Origin: W11650 sp963545585
GTDB lineage: Bacteria; Bacillota; Clostridia; Lachnospirales; Vallitaleaceae
DNA: 21,615 bases
NCBI GenBank assembly: GCA_963545585.1
Contig: CAUUKX010000030.1
Span: 1-21,615 of the forward strand
Reading direction: 5' to 3'
How positions within the stretch are numbered: the first letter of the stretch is position 1; every line of letters starts with the position of its first letter. The notes under the pieces are model-generated. The model saw only the letters and a program-made list of their open reading frames with translations. It ran no database searches and was not told the origin of the DNA. A program made the position numbers and the translations under genes. Positions 7,679 through 14,912 of this stretch are shown here, one piece after another.

Positions 7679-8734
7679 ATGGAAATCAAGGACTTTTTAA
7701 TCCCGGAAAGCTTTCGGATTATTGACGCAATGCAAAGGCTGGATACTTTGGGCAAAAAAACTTTGTTTGTTGCGGAAAATGGTCGGCTCTTAGCGGCGGT
7801 AACCGATGGCGATATTCGTCGCTGGATTTTAAAAAACGGGGACTTACAAAAATCGGTTAAAGAAGTGGCCAACTATCGTCCCAAATGGCTTCCGGCGGAA
7901 GACAGAAAGCAGGCTTACCGTAAACTGAAAGAATGGGAAGTGGATGCCATTCCGCTGCTGGCGGAGGAGCGGCAGATTGTCAGTATTTTTTTGTGGAACA
8001 ATGAAGAAATCCGTTCCGGCAGAAAGCTTCGGATTCCGACAGTCGTTATGGCTGGCGGTTTTGGTACCAGACTGTATCCCTATACCAAGATATTGCCCAA
8101 GCCGCTGATTCCCATTGGTGAGATTCCGATTGCCGAGCATATCATGAACCGTTTTCACAGTTTTGGCGTAACTTCCTTTTACCTAATAGTCAATCATAAA
8201 AAAAATATGATTAAGGCCTATTTCAGCGAAAACAATAAAAACTATCAGATTTATTATATTGACGAAGACAAACCGCTGGGTACGGGTGGCGGCTTGCAGC
8301 TTCTGACCGGGCAGATTACGGAAACTTTTTTCCTGACCAACTGCGATATTTTGGTGGAAGCCGATTATGAGCAGATTTATCGCTGCCATCAGGAGACGGG
8401 CAATCAGATTACTATGGTCTGCGCCCGCCAAAATATGAAGATTCCTTATGGTGTGGTGGAAACCGGCGAGCAGGGGAAACTCTTGGCGATGAAGGAAAAA
8501 CCGGAGTTGTCGTTTTTAACCAATACTGGTTTTTATGTGGTTGAACCAGCGGTGATTGAGCGCTTAGAAAAGGATATGCCGATTAGTTTCCCGGAGATTA
8601 TTGCCGACTGTCAAAAAAGGGGAAAGCGGGTTGGCGTTTACACGGTGGAGGCCGACCAATGGCTGGATATGGGGCAAATTGAAGAAATGGAAAAAATGGA
8701 GAAAATGCTGACCGGACTGGAGATGGAAAAATGA
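7679..8734 (+). CDS. ptmE: PtmE-like glucosamine-1-phosphate guanylyltransferase (CBS pair plus nucleotidyltransferase)
   Basis: A 351-residue two-domain protein. Residues 1-110 form a CBS pair (LFVAENGRLLAAVTDGDIRR and AIPLLAEERQIVSIF segments). Residues from about 118 form a nucleotidyltransferase with VVMAGGFGTRLYPYTKILPK, the PLGTGGG segment and FLTNCDILVEADY. This architecture matches PtmE, which makes GDP-glucosamine from glucosamine-1-phosphate and GTP and so defines the GDP-linked route to legionaminic acid. The CBS part may sense a nucleotide. The ribosome site TAGGAGGGC precedes ATG 7679. The stop overlaps the next start (ATGA), so it is coupled to legH. A UDP- or dTDP-specific relative cannot be excluded by sequence alone. 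Confidence 0.87.
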   Translation: MEIKDFLIPESFRIIDAMQRLDTLGKKTLFVAENGRLLAAVTDGDIRRWILKNGDLQKSVKEVANYRPKWLPAEDRKQAYRKLKEWEVDAIPLLAEERQIVSIFLWNNEEIRSGRKLRIPTVVMAGGFGTRLYPYTKILPKPLIPIGEIPIAEHIMNRFHSFGVTSFYLIVNHKKNMIKAYFSENNKNYQIYYIDEDKPLGTGGGLQLLTGQITETFFLTNCDILVEADYEQIYRCHQETGNQITMVCARQNMKIPYGVVETGEQGKLLAMKEKPELSFLTNTGFYVVEPAVIERLEKDMPISFPEIIADCQKRGKRVGVYTVEADQWLDMGQIEEMEKMEKMLTGLEMEK

Positions 8735-9396
8735 AGTGGCAAGGCCTGCCGGTGGTAATCTTAGGGACGGGGGATGTAGCCCGGGAACTTATCTATTTAA
8801 TAGAAGAAATTAATTTGGCCTGCTGTCAGCCGGTGTATCAGGTGCAGGCGGTGGCGGCGGAAAATGAGGAAACAGCCGGGCAATGGAGCGGCGATGTGCC
8901 GGTTATTGCCGAAGCGGATTTGGCAGCCTTTGCCGGGCGTTTTCCGCTTTTGGGGGCGGCGATTCCGATAGGCAGCCCGATGGTTAAAAAAAAGATTTAT
9001 CAGAAAATAAAGACAATTCCCCATTTGGTGTATCCCAATTTTGTTCACCCTCACATCAACCTGCGAAATATCCGATTAGGCATGGGCAATATTATTCAGG
9101 AAAATGTGTCAATTTCCATTGGGGCGGAACTGGGAGATTTTAATCTCCTCAATTACGGCTGTTTTTTAGGACATGATGTCAAAATAGAGGACTTTACGGT
9201 GGTAGGCCCGCAGGCTAAGGTTTGCGGCCGGGTGGCGGTCGGCGGAGAAAGCCTGATTGGCGTGGGGGCAACCGTGCTGCAAGGACTGACCATTGGTCGC
9301 CGGGCGGTGGTCGGAGCGGGAGCGGTCGTAACCTGCGATACGGCGGCGGGGGAAACGGTGCTGGGCATACCGGCGCGGCCAAAACAGAAAGAGTAA
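8731..9396 (+). CDS. legH: LegH-type sugar N-acetyltransferase (NeuD/PglD family)
   Basis: A 221-residue left-handed beta-helix acyltransferase with an N-terminal PglD-type Rossmann-like domain (VVILGTGDVARELIYLIEE, about 8-26) that binds the amino sugar, and C-terminal hexapeptide repeats from about residue 105 (LGMGNIIQENVSISIGAELG onward). The likely catalytic His lies in LGHDVKIEDF. LegH acetylates the 4-amino group made by LegC, using acetyl-CoA. The gene overlaps ptmE by four bases. The last ~28 codons and stop are duplicated 100 bases downstream (9412-9494). Family members also include serine or perosamine acetyltransferases; the pathway context decides here. Confidence 0.86.
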   Translation: MKWQGLPVVILGTGDVARELIYLIEEINLACCQPVYQVQAVAAENEETAGQWSGDVPVIAEADLAAFAGRFPLLGAAIPIGSPMVKKKIYQKIKTIPHLVYPNFVHPHINLRNIRLGMGNIIQENVSISIGAELGDFNLLNYGCFLGHDVKIEDFTVVGPQAKVCGRVAVGGESLIGVGATVLQGLTIGRRAVVGAGAVVTCDTAAGETVLGIPARPKQKE

Positions 9397-9411
9397 TTGT
9401 TTGCTGCTTGC

Positions 9412-9494
9412 CGGAGCGGGAGCGGTCGTAACCTGCGATACGGCGGCAGGGGAAAATGCTGGGTGTACCAGCGTGGCCGAAACAAAAAGGGTAA
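9412..9494 (+). pseudogene. Duplicated, frameshifted 3' end of legH
   Basis: Sequence from 9412 repeats 9312-9396 (the end of legH) at an offset of exactly 100 bases, starting CGGAGCGGGAGCGGTCGTAA. A two-base loss near 9456 shifts the frame, so the copy cannot encode the C-terminus. It has no start or ribosome site of its own and is a remnant of a local duplication that included the stop codon. Confidence 0.85.
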
Positions 9495-9586
9495 CCGCTT
9501 ACTGTGGCCGGAGCAGTGCGGACAGTGTGCCTGTATCGGGTTTATAGCAGGACATTCGCCGCAGAAAAGAACAGGAGGTCAGCACA

Positions 9587-10585
9587 ATGAAGCAAAAAGT
9601 ATTTATTATCGCCGAAGCGGGTGTCAATCATAACGGTGAACTGGCGTTAGCCAAAAAGCTGGCGGATAAAGCCAAAGAAGCGGGAGCTGATGCCGTTAAG
9701 TTTCAGACCTTTCAAACCGAAAAGCTGGTAGCGGCGACGACCGCTCAAGCCGCTTATCAGACGGTGAATATCGGCAAGGAAGAAAGTCAGGCGGAAATGT
9801 TGCGCCGGTTGGAGCTGTCCTATGCTGATTTTCGGGAATTGCAAGCCTATTGCCGGGAAATCGGCATTTTATTTTTATCGACTGCCTTTGATTTGGAAAG
9901 CATTGATTTTTTGGCCTCTCTCCATTTGCCGGTGTGGAAAATCCCATCGGGTGAGATTACCAATCTCCCCTATTTGGAAAAAATTGCCGCCCTGCAAAAG
10001 CCGATGATTCTGTCAACCGGCATGGCGGAAATGAATGAGATTCGGGCGGCACTGGCCGTTTTGGAAAATGGGCAGGAGATTACAGTACTGCACTGCACAA
10101 CCGAATATCCAGCCCCGGATAAGAGCGTCAATCTGCAAGCGATGCTGACACTGAAAGCGGAACTGGGGCGGCCGGTCGGGTATTCCGACCATACCGAGGG
10201 GATTGTCGTGCCGATTGCGGCGGCGGCAATGGGGGCAGTCGTGCTGGAAAAGCACTTTACTTTGGATAAAACCATGTCCGGACCGGATCATAAGGCGAGT
10301 TTGGAACCGGCGGAGTTAACCGAGATGGTTAAAGCCGTACGCCGGGTTGAGCTTTGTCTGGGCAGCGGCGAGAAAAGGCCAAGTCAGGCCGAACTGGAAA
10401 ACCGCCGGGCTGCCCGTAAATGCATTGTGGCGGCTGGGGCGATTGCGGCCGGTGAAACGTTTACTCCGAAGAATATTACGGTCAAAAGAGCTGGTGCGGG
10501 CATCAGTCCGATGCAATGGTACGAGGTTTTGGGACAAAAAGCAATCAAAGATTTTGTGCCGGACGAGCAGATTTGCCTGAAATAA
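9587..10585 (+). CDS. legI: LegI/NeuB-family N,N'-diacetyllegionaminate synthase
   Basis: A 332-residue NeuB-family synthase that condenses 2,4-diacetamido-2,4,6-trideoxymannose with phosphoenolpyruvate to give N,N'-diacetyllegionaminic acid. The N-terminal TIM-barrel opens with IIAEAGVNHNGELALAKKLA (7-26) and VKFQTF, contains WKIPSGEITNLPYL, the VLHCTTEYPAP strand and GYSDHTEG metal/substrate region. The C-terminal SAF (antifreeze-like) domain starts near 275 (RKCIVAAGAIAAGETFTP). The length is normal for the family. An AGGAGG site precedes the ATG by 8 bases. Sialic and pseudaminic acid synthases share the fold; the presence of PtmE, LegB and LegC, with LegG next, favours legionaminate. Confidence 0.93.
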   Translation: MKQKVFIIAEAGVNHNGELALAKKLADKAKEAGADAVKFQTFQTEKLVAATTAQAAYQTVNIGKEESQAEMLRRLELSYADFRELQAYCREIGILFLSTAFDLESIDFLASLHLPVWKIPSGEITNLPYLEKIAALQKPMILSTGMAEMNEIRAALAVLENGQEITVLHCTTEYPAPDKSVNLQAMLTLKAELGRPVGYSDHTEGIVVPIAAAAMGAVVLEKHFTLDKTMSGPDHKASLEPAELTEMVKAVRRVELCLGSGEKRPSQAELENRRAARKCIVAAGAIAAGETFTPKNITVKRAGAGISPMQWYEVLGQKAIKDFVPDEQICLK

Positions 10586-10675
10586 GAATTTCCTAAGTTT
10601 CTGAACGAAACAAGGCTTAAAAGCAGAGAAAGCCGGTTGTGAAATTACTGAGCATGATTTTAAAAGGAAGCAAAA

Positions 10676-11875
10676 ATGAAAAAAATTTGTTTTATAACTG
10701 CGACCAGAGCGGAATATGGTTTGTTAAAACCAGTTATGATGAAAGCGGCAGCGGATTCGGAGATAGAACTTCAGATTTTGGCGCTGGGGATGCACCTGTC
10801 GCCGGAGTTTGGCTTTACCTACCGGGAAATTGAAAACGACGGCTTTGTCATTACCCGAAAAACGGAAACGCTGCTCAGCAGCGATACGCCGGCCGGAATC
10901 AGTAAAAGTATGGGATTGACCATGATTTCGGTGACAGAGGCTTTGCTGGAATTAACTCCAGATATGGTGGTGGTTTTGGGCGATCGCTATGAGATTTTTG
11001 CAGCGGTCAGTGCTGCTTATACGCTGCGAATTCCGGTGGCGCATCTGGCTGGCGGCGAGGTAACGGCTGGTGCACTGGATGAGGGCTTTCGGCACAGCAT
11101 TTCCAAAATGAGCCGGCTGCATTTTACCGCCAATGAAACCTACCGCCGGAGGGTGATGCAGTTAGGGGAAGCACCGGAAACGGTCTTTGCGGTCGGCGAT
11201 ACCGGAGCGGAAAATATTCGCCGTCAGCCCTTGCTGAGCCGGACGGAGATTGAGAAGGAGTTAGGCATTCAGCCGGACGAGCCTTATTTTTTGATTACTT
11301 ATCATCCGGTAACCTTGGGGCAAGGGGATGCAGCTGCGGAAGTCGCAAGGCTTCTGTCAGCCTGTGCGGCCTTTCCCGATATCCGCTTGATTGTAACTGC
11401 GGCTAATGCCGATGCCGCCGGCCGCCGGATCAATCAAAAATGGGAAGAATACCAAATGGCCGAGCCAAGCAGGATTCAGCTTTTTTCTTCCCTCGGACAG
11501 CTTCGTTATTTAAGCGCGATGAAATATTGCCATGCCGTGCTGGGCAACTCTTCCAGCGGCATATTAGAAGCTCCGACCATGGGGCGGCCATCGGTCAATA
11601 TCGGCAGCCGGCAGGAAGGGCGGCTGCGGGCGGCGTCCGTGATTGACTGCCCGCCGGAAACCGAAGCCATCAAAGCGGCCATCACCAAGGCATTATCGCC
11701 GGAATATCAGGATGGCAGCCGTTTTCAGAATACTCCTTATGGCCAAGGGCAGGAAACCTCAGACCGCATCCTTGGGGAAATCAAGTGCTTTTTCACGCAG
11801 CCCCAGCCGCCGGCCAAACGGTTTTATGACATAGAGGAAAGCCCTGCCATGCCGCAAGCAGGGGAACAGGAGTAA
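10676..11875 (+). CDS. legG: LegG/NeuC-family hydrolysing nucleotide-sugar 2-epimerase
   Basis: A 399-residue GT-B fold enzyme of the UDP-GlcNAc 2-epimerase family, hydrolysing branch. It would invert C2 of the diacetamido sugar and cleave off the nucleotide, giving the mannose-configured substrate for LegI. Visible are TATRAEYGLLKPVM (8-21), VVLGDRYEIFAA, HLAGGEVTAGALDE, ITYHPVTLG, and GNSSSGILEAPTMGRPSVNI near the nucleotide site. A Pro-rich tail of about 25 residues follows the conserved core. The start follows AAAGGAAG. The 257-base gap after it (11876-12132) shows no gene; its last ~30 bases are AT-rich and could hold a promoter for the next gene. Confidence 0.92.
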   Translation: MKKICFITATRAEYGLLKPVMMKAAADSEIELQILALGMHLSPEFGFTYREIENDGFVITRKTETLLSSDTPAGISKSMGLTMISVTEALLELTPDMVVVLGDRYEIFAAVSAAYTLRIPVAHLAGGEVTAGALDEGFRHSISKMSRLHFTANETYRRRVMQLGEAPETVFAVGDTGAENIRRQPLLSRTEIEKELGIQPDEPYFLITYHPVTLGQGDAAAEVARLLSACAAFPDIRLIVTAANADAAGRRINQKWEEYQMAEPSRIQLFSSLGQLRYLSAMKYCHAVLGNSSSGILEAPTMGRPSVNIGSRQEGRLRAASVIDCPPETEAIKAAITKALSPEYQDGSRFQNTPYGQGQETSDRILGEIKCFFTQPQPPAKRFYDIEESPAMPQAGEQE

Positions 11876-12132
11876 TAAAGCCGCACAAACGAAGAGAGCA
11901 GTGGATTATAAATACTTAGGGCGATTGCAAGAGTGCGGTCAGATTTCCGTGCAGTGGGGTTTCAGAGGGGAAACAGCAGCACCAGTAAGCAAGCGTGGCT
12001 ACAGGCAAGCATTACATCCCGGGTAAGAAAATGGAAAAAGCGATGCGGTCAAAGGGGCGAAAATATTTCCGGCGGGTGCGGAAGAGCGGAGTAGCTAACT
12101 TTTAAAAATTTTTATATTACGAGGAGGAGAAA

Positions 12133-13101
12133 ATGACAGGACATGGTGTGATGTTTCATCATTTTCATGATGAGGCAAATTATATTAAATCACAAGGCAG
12201 TATTAGCGCCCGGGAATTAAGAGAACTGCTGGAATACTACAAAACTAAGGGCAAAGATAATGGGGGGTATAAGCTTTTACCAGCCAGAGAATGGCAGCAG
12301 AAGGCGCTTGAGAATAGATTGCAGCCGGATGAAGTGTGCTTAACTTTTGACGACGGCTTAAAGTGTCAGTACGAAGTGGCGTATCCGGTTTTAAAAGAGC
12401 TGGGCTTAACGGCATTTTTCTTTATTCCGACCCAAAGATTTTTAGGGGCAGCGGAAAAACTGGAGATTTACCGGCATTTTCGGTTTGCCTGTTTTGCGGA
12501 AATTGATGATTTTTATCAGGCTTTTTTTGCGGTTTTAAAGGAAAGCAAACGCATTTCCGATTTGGGCCAAAAGCTGAGGACTTCGGAATGTCTGGATTAT
12601 TTGCGGGAGTTTCGCTTTTATACGGACAATGACCGCCTGTTTCGCTATGTGCGGGATAAGCTGCTGACCGAAGCTCAGTATCATGAGTTGATGGCGGCAA
12701 TGATGGTACAGCGCAATTATGATGCTGCCGAAACCGAAAAGAAAGTATATTTAAATAAGGAAGAAATTAGGGCGCTTTTTGCCGAGGGCAATGTGATCGG
12801 CCTGCACTCACATACGCATTATACATCGTTAGCCGATACCGGTTATGATCGGCAGAAATGGGAATATACGACCAATCGGCAGGTATTGCAGGAAATCATC
12901 GGCGAGCCGGTGGAAACGGTTTCTTATCCGTCAAATTCTTATAATGACAAGACCTTGGAGATCATGCGGGAAATGGGAATTCGGCTGGGATTTCGGGCGA
13001 ATATGGAACCGGGTTTTGCTTCGGTTTTGGATTTTCCGCGGGAAGATCACACCAATATTATCAGGAGAATGCGTCATGAAAATCACGGTATTTACCAGTA
13101 A
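12133..13101 (+). CDS. NodB-type polysaccharide/sugar deacetylase
   Basis: A 322-residue carbohydrate esterase family 4 (NodB homology) protein. Motif 1 is LTFDDG (70-75) with the metal/catalytic Asp pair D73-D74. Motif 2 is HSHTH (225-229), giving the two metal-ligand histidines. Motif 3 is the VSYPSNSYN strand (263-271). A long helical insert (about 105-205) separates motifs 1 and 2. There is no signal peptide, so it should act in the cytoplasm, unlike peptidoglycan deacetylases. A strong site (GAGGAGGAG) precedes the ATG. Its 3' end overlaps the formyltransferase by 26 bases. The position between legG and legF suggests it removes an N-acetyl group from legionaminic acid or a precursor; that substrate is inference. 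Confidence 0.85.
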   Translation: MTGHGVMFHHFHDEANYIKSQGSISARELRELLEYYKTKGKDNGGYKLLPAREWQQKALENRLQPDEVCLTFDDGLKCQYEVAYPVLKELGLTAFFFIPTQRFLGAAEKLEIYRHFRFACFAEIDDFYQAFFAVLKESKRISDLGQKLRTSECLDYLREFRFYTDNDRLFRYVRDKLLTEAQYHELMAAMMVQRNYDAAETEKKVYLNKEEIRALFAEGNVIGLHSHTHYTSLADTGYDRQKWEYTTNRQVLQEIIGEPVETVSYPSNSYNDKTLEIMREMGIRLGFRANMEPGFASVLDFPREDHTNIIRRMRHENHGIYQ

Positions 13102-13870
13102 TCAGCCACGGCATATTCATTTATTGAAAAAGTTAGCGGGCATTGCCGAAACTGTTTATGCGGTGCAGGAATGTAATACGGTCTTTCCGGGACAGGTTAA
13201 GGACTTTTTTAATAATTCGGAGGTGATGCAGCAATATTTTCAGCGAGTAATGCAGGCGGAGAAAAATATTTTCGGTCAGGTTAGCTTTTTGCCATCGAAT
13301 GTGAAATCGCTGGCGATTAAGATGAAGGATTTGAATCAGCTGCCGTTGCCTGCATTGGCGGAAGCGCTGCGTTCTGACTGTTATGTGGTCTTTGGCTCCA
13401 GCTTTATTAAAGGCGAACTGATTGAATTCTTAGTAAAAAATAAGGCGCTGAATATCCATATGGGGATTAGCCCGTATTTTCGGGGAAGTTCCTGCAATTT
13501 CTGGGCGGCTTATCTGGGGCATCCGGAAATGGTGGGGGCGACGATTCATATGCTGAGCGCCAAATTAGACGCTGGTGATATGCTGTATCATGCTTTGCCA
13601 AAAGCAAAAGAAACCGAAGCCTTTGACTTGGGGATGCAGGCGGTGGCGGCGGCGCATAATTTCCTGACGGAAAGACTGCGGAGCGGTGAGATTTTTGACT
13701 TTGTGCCGGTCGGGCAGGATAAAAACAAAGAAATAAAATATACCGTCAACGCCGAGTTTAATGATGAAGTGGCGGCAGATTATCTCAGGCATTTGCCCGG
13801 CAGGGAAGAAATTCAGAAAAAACTAGCCGGCCGGGATTTGTCCATGTTTTTAAGACCGTATATAGGGTAA
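13076..13870 (+). CDS. Sugar N-formyltransferase (formyl_trans_N family)
   Basis: A 264-residue formyltransferase related to methionyl-tRNA formyltransferase and to VioF/QdtF-type sugar N-formyltransferases, which use N10-formyltetrahydrofolate. The catalytic triad is visible: N126 and H128 in ALNIHMGISPYFRG, and D165 in SAKLDAGDML. FGSSFIKG (106-113) matches the strand before the cofactor loop. ATG 13076 was chosen because AGGAGA lies 7-8 bases before it and the protein then begins with a proper first beta strand (MKITVFTS); the frame is open further upstream but that part lies inside the deacetylase gene. The 26-base overlap indicates coupled translation, so deacetylation followed by formylation of the freed amine is the natural reading. 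The substrate is not shown. Confidence 0.85.
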   Translation: MKITVFTSNQPRHIHLLKKLAGIAETVYAVQECNTVFPGQVKDFFNNSEVMQQYFQRVMQAEKNIFGQVSFLPSNVKSLAIKMKDLNQLPLPALAEALRSDCYVVFGSSFIKGELIEFLVKNKALNIHMGISPYFRGSSCNFWAAYLGHPEMVGATIHMLSAKLDAGDMLYHALPKAKETEAFDLGMQAVAAAHNFLTERLRSGEIFDFVPVGQDKNKEIKYTVNAEFNDEVAADYLRHLPGREEIQKKLAGRDLSMFLRPYIG

Positions 13871-13944
13871 GCAGTTAAAAAGCTGAATCGAGAATTAACG
13901 CAGCCGCAGCATGGACGGCGGATTTGGCAACAAGAGGATGGAAG

Positions 13945-14646
13945 ATGAAAAATATAGCAATTATCCCGGCCAGAAGCGGCTCAAAGGGATTGAAAGATAA
14001 GAATATCAAGCTGCTGGGCGGTAAGCCCCTGTTGGCCTATACGATTGAAGCGGCAGCGGCGTCGGGCTGCTTTGCCGAGATTCATGTCAGCACCGATTCG
14101 CCGGAATATGCAAGGGTAGCGGAAAGCTTCGGCGCGGCTGTTCCTTTTTTGCGGGCGGAAAGTTTAGCTGGCGATACAGCCGGCAGCTGGGAAGTGGTTA
14201 AGATGGTTTTGGATAAGTATGAGCGCAGCGGGCAGATTTTTGATACCGTGGCGCTGCTACAGCCGACTTCCCCCCTGCGGACAGCTGAGGATATCCGGAA
14301 CGGGTATGCGCTGCTGGCGGAAAAAAGGGCTGATATGATTGTGGCGGTCTGTGCTGCCGAACATAGTCCGCTATGGATGAATACACTGCCGGAGAATCAG
14401 TCGATGGACGGCTTTCTGGATTTGAACCGGCTGGCTGGCAACCGGCAGGCGCTGCCGGTTTATTACCGGATTAACGGCGCTCTCTATATCGGGCGAACCG
14501 AGTTTATCCGGCGGCAGACGAATTATTATCAGGCCGGTACATACGCTTATGTCATGGCCAAAAACGCATCGGTTGATATCGACGATGCCCAAGATTTTGA
14601 ATGGGCCGAATATTTATTAGCCAAGCGGGAAAACAGCAATCGTTAG
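13945..14646 (+). CDS. legF: LegF/NeuA-family CMP-legionaminic acid synthetase
   Basis: A 233-residue cytidylyltransferase that activates the nonulosonic acid with CTP to the CMP-sugar, the donor used by Maf. The nucleotide-binding N-terminus IIPARSGSKGLKDKNIKLLG (5-24), HVSTDSPEYA and LLQPTSPLRT are all present, and the DIDDAQDFEWAE metal-site segment is near the C-terminus. The start at ATG 13945 has GAGGA 6 bases upstream and gives the normal family N-terminus; a TTG at 13924 would add seven unconserved residues. The last codons form the left arm of a perfect 17-bp hairpin whose loop contains the stop codon. NeuA (sialic) and PseF relatives are similar; context favours legionaminate. Confidence 0.92.
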   Translation: MKNIAIIPARSGSKGLKDKNIKLLGGKPLLAYTIEAAAASGCFAEIHVSTDSPEYARVAESFGAAVPFLRAESLAGDTAGSWEVVKMVLDKYERSGQIFDTVALLQPTSPLRTAEDIRNGYALLAEKRADMIVAVCAAEHSPLWMNTLPENQSMDGFLDLNRLAGNRQALPVYYRINGALYIGRTEFIRRQTNYYQAGTYAYVMAKNASVDIDDAQDFEWAEYLLAKRENSNR

Positions 14647-14663
14647 TTGCTGTTTTCCCGCTT
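14623..14663. terminator. Perfect 17-bp hairpin at the end of legF, between convergent genes
   Basis: AAGCGGGAAAACAGCAA (14623-14639) pairs perfectly with 14647-14663 around a 7-base loop that contains the legF TAG. There is no immediate T-run; a second small stem, GCGA-TAG-TCGC, and TTTAT follow at 14664-14679. It probably acts as transcript end or 3' stabiliser for the legionaminate operon and may shield it from the convergent rpn gene. Confidence 0.65.
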
Positions 14664-14699
14664 GCGATAGTCGCTTTATAGGGAAGAATATAAATTATA

Positions 14700-14912
14700 T
14701 TACAGCATCAGGCCAGTTACTTTTTGGATGTCATCTAAAGTGAAACCCATGGTTTTCATTTTTTTGGCAATGCTTTGTTTTTCAGAATTTCGTCCTTCTT
14801 CTCTCCCTTCTTCTCGTCCTTTTTCTCGTCCTTCTTCTCTCCCTTCTTCAATCCCTTCTTTTCTGCCTTTCTCTTTTAATTCATCTATCCATTGTTCCAT
14901 TGTGATAGGCAT
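14700..14912 (-). CDS. Possible internal Rpn-S type small protein (C-terminal 70 residues of the rpn gene)
   Basis: In frame inside the rpn gene, codon 248 is an ATG preceded by a near-ideal ribosome site, AAAGGAG (complement of 14921-14927), with 8 bases spacing. It would give a 70-residue protein beginning MPITMEQWIDELKEKG and containing the whole Gly-Arg-Glu repeat tail. In enterobacterial Rpn genes a small protein made from an internal start binds and restrains the full-length nuclease. The match of position and signal suggests the same here. No expression evidence exists in the sequence. Confidence 0.55.
   Translation of the reverse strand: MPITMEQWIDELKEKGRKEGIEEGREEGREKGREEGREEGRNSEKQSIAKKMKTMGFTLDDIQKVTGLML

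Noticed and set aside
9222..9633. Plus-strand frames around the legH-legI gap
   Set aside because: They arise from out-of-frame reading of legH and its duplicated 3' end and run into legI; no ribosome site.
12845..13075. Upstream extension of the formyltransferase reading frame
   Set aside because: This part lies fully inside the deacetylase gene, is Arg/Trp-rich out-of-frame translation, and a good ribosome site precedes ATG 13076.
13924..13944. TTG start for legF
   Set aside because: It would add seven unconserved residues; ATG 13945 has its own ribosome site and gives the normal family N-terminus.
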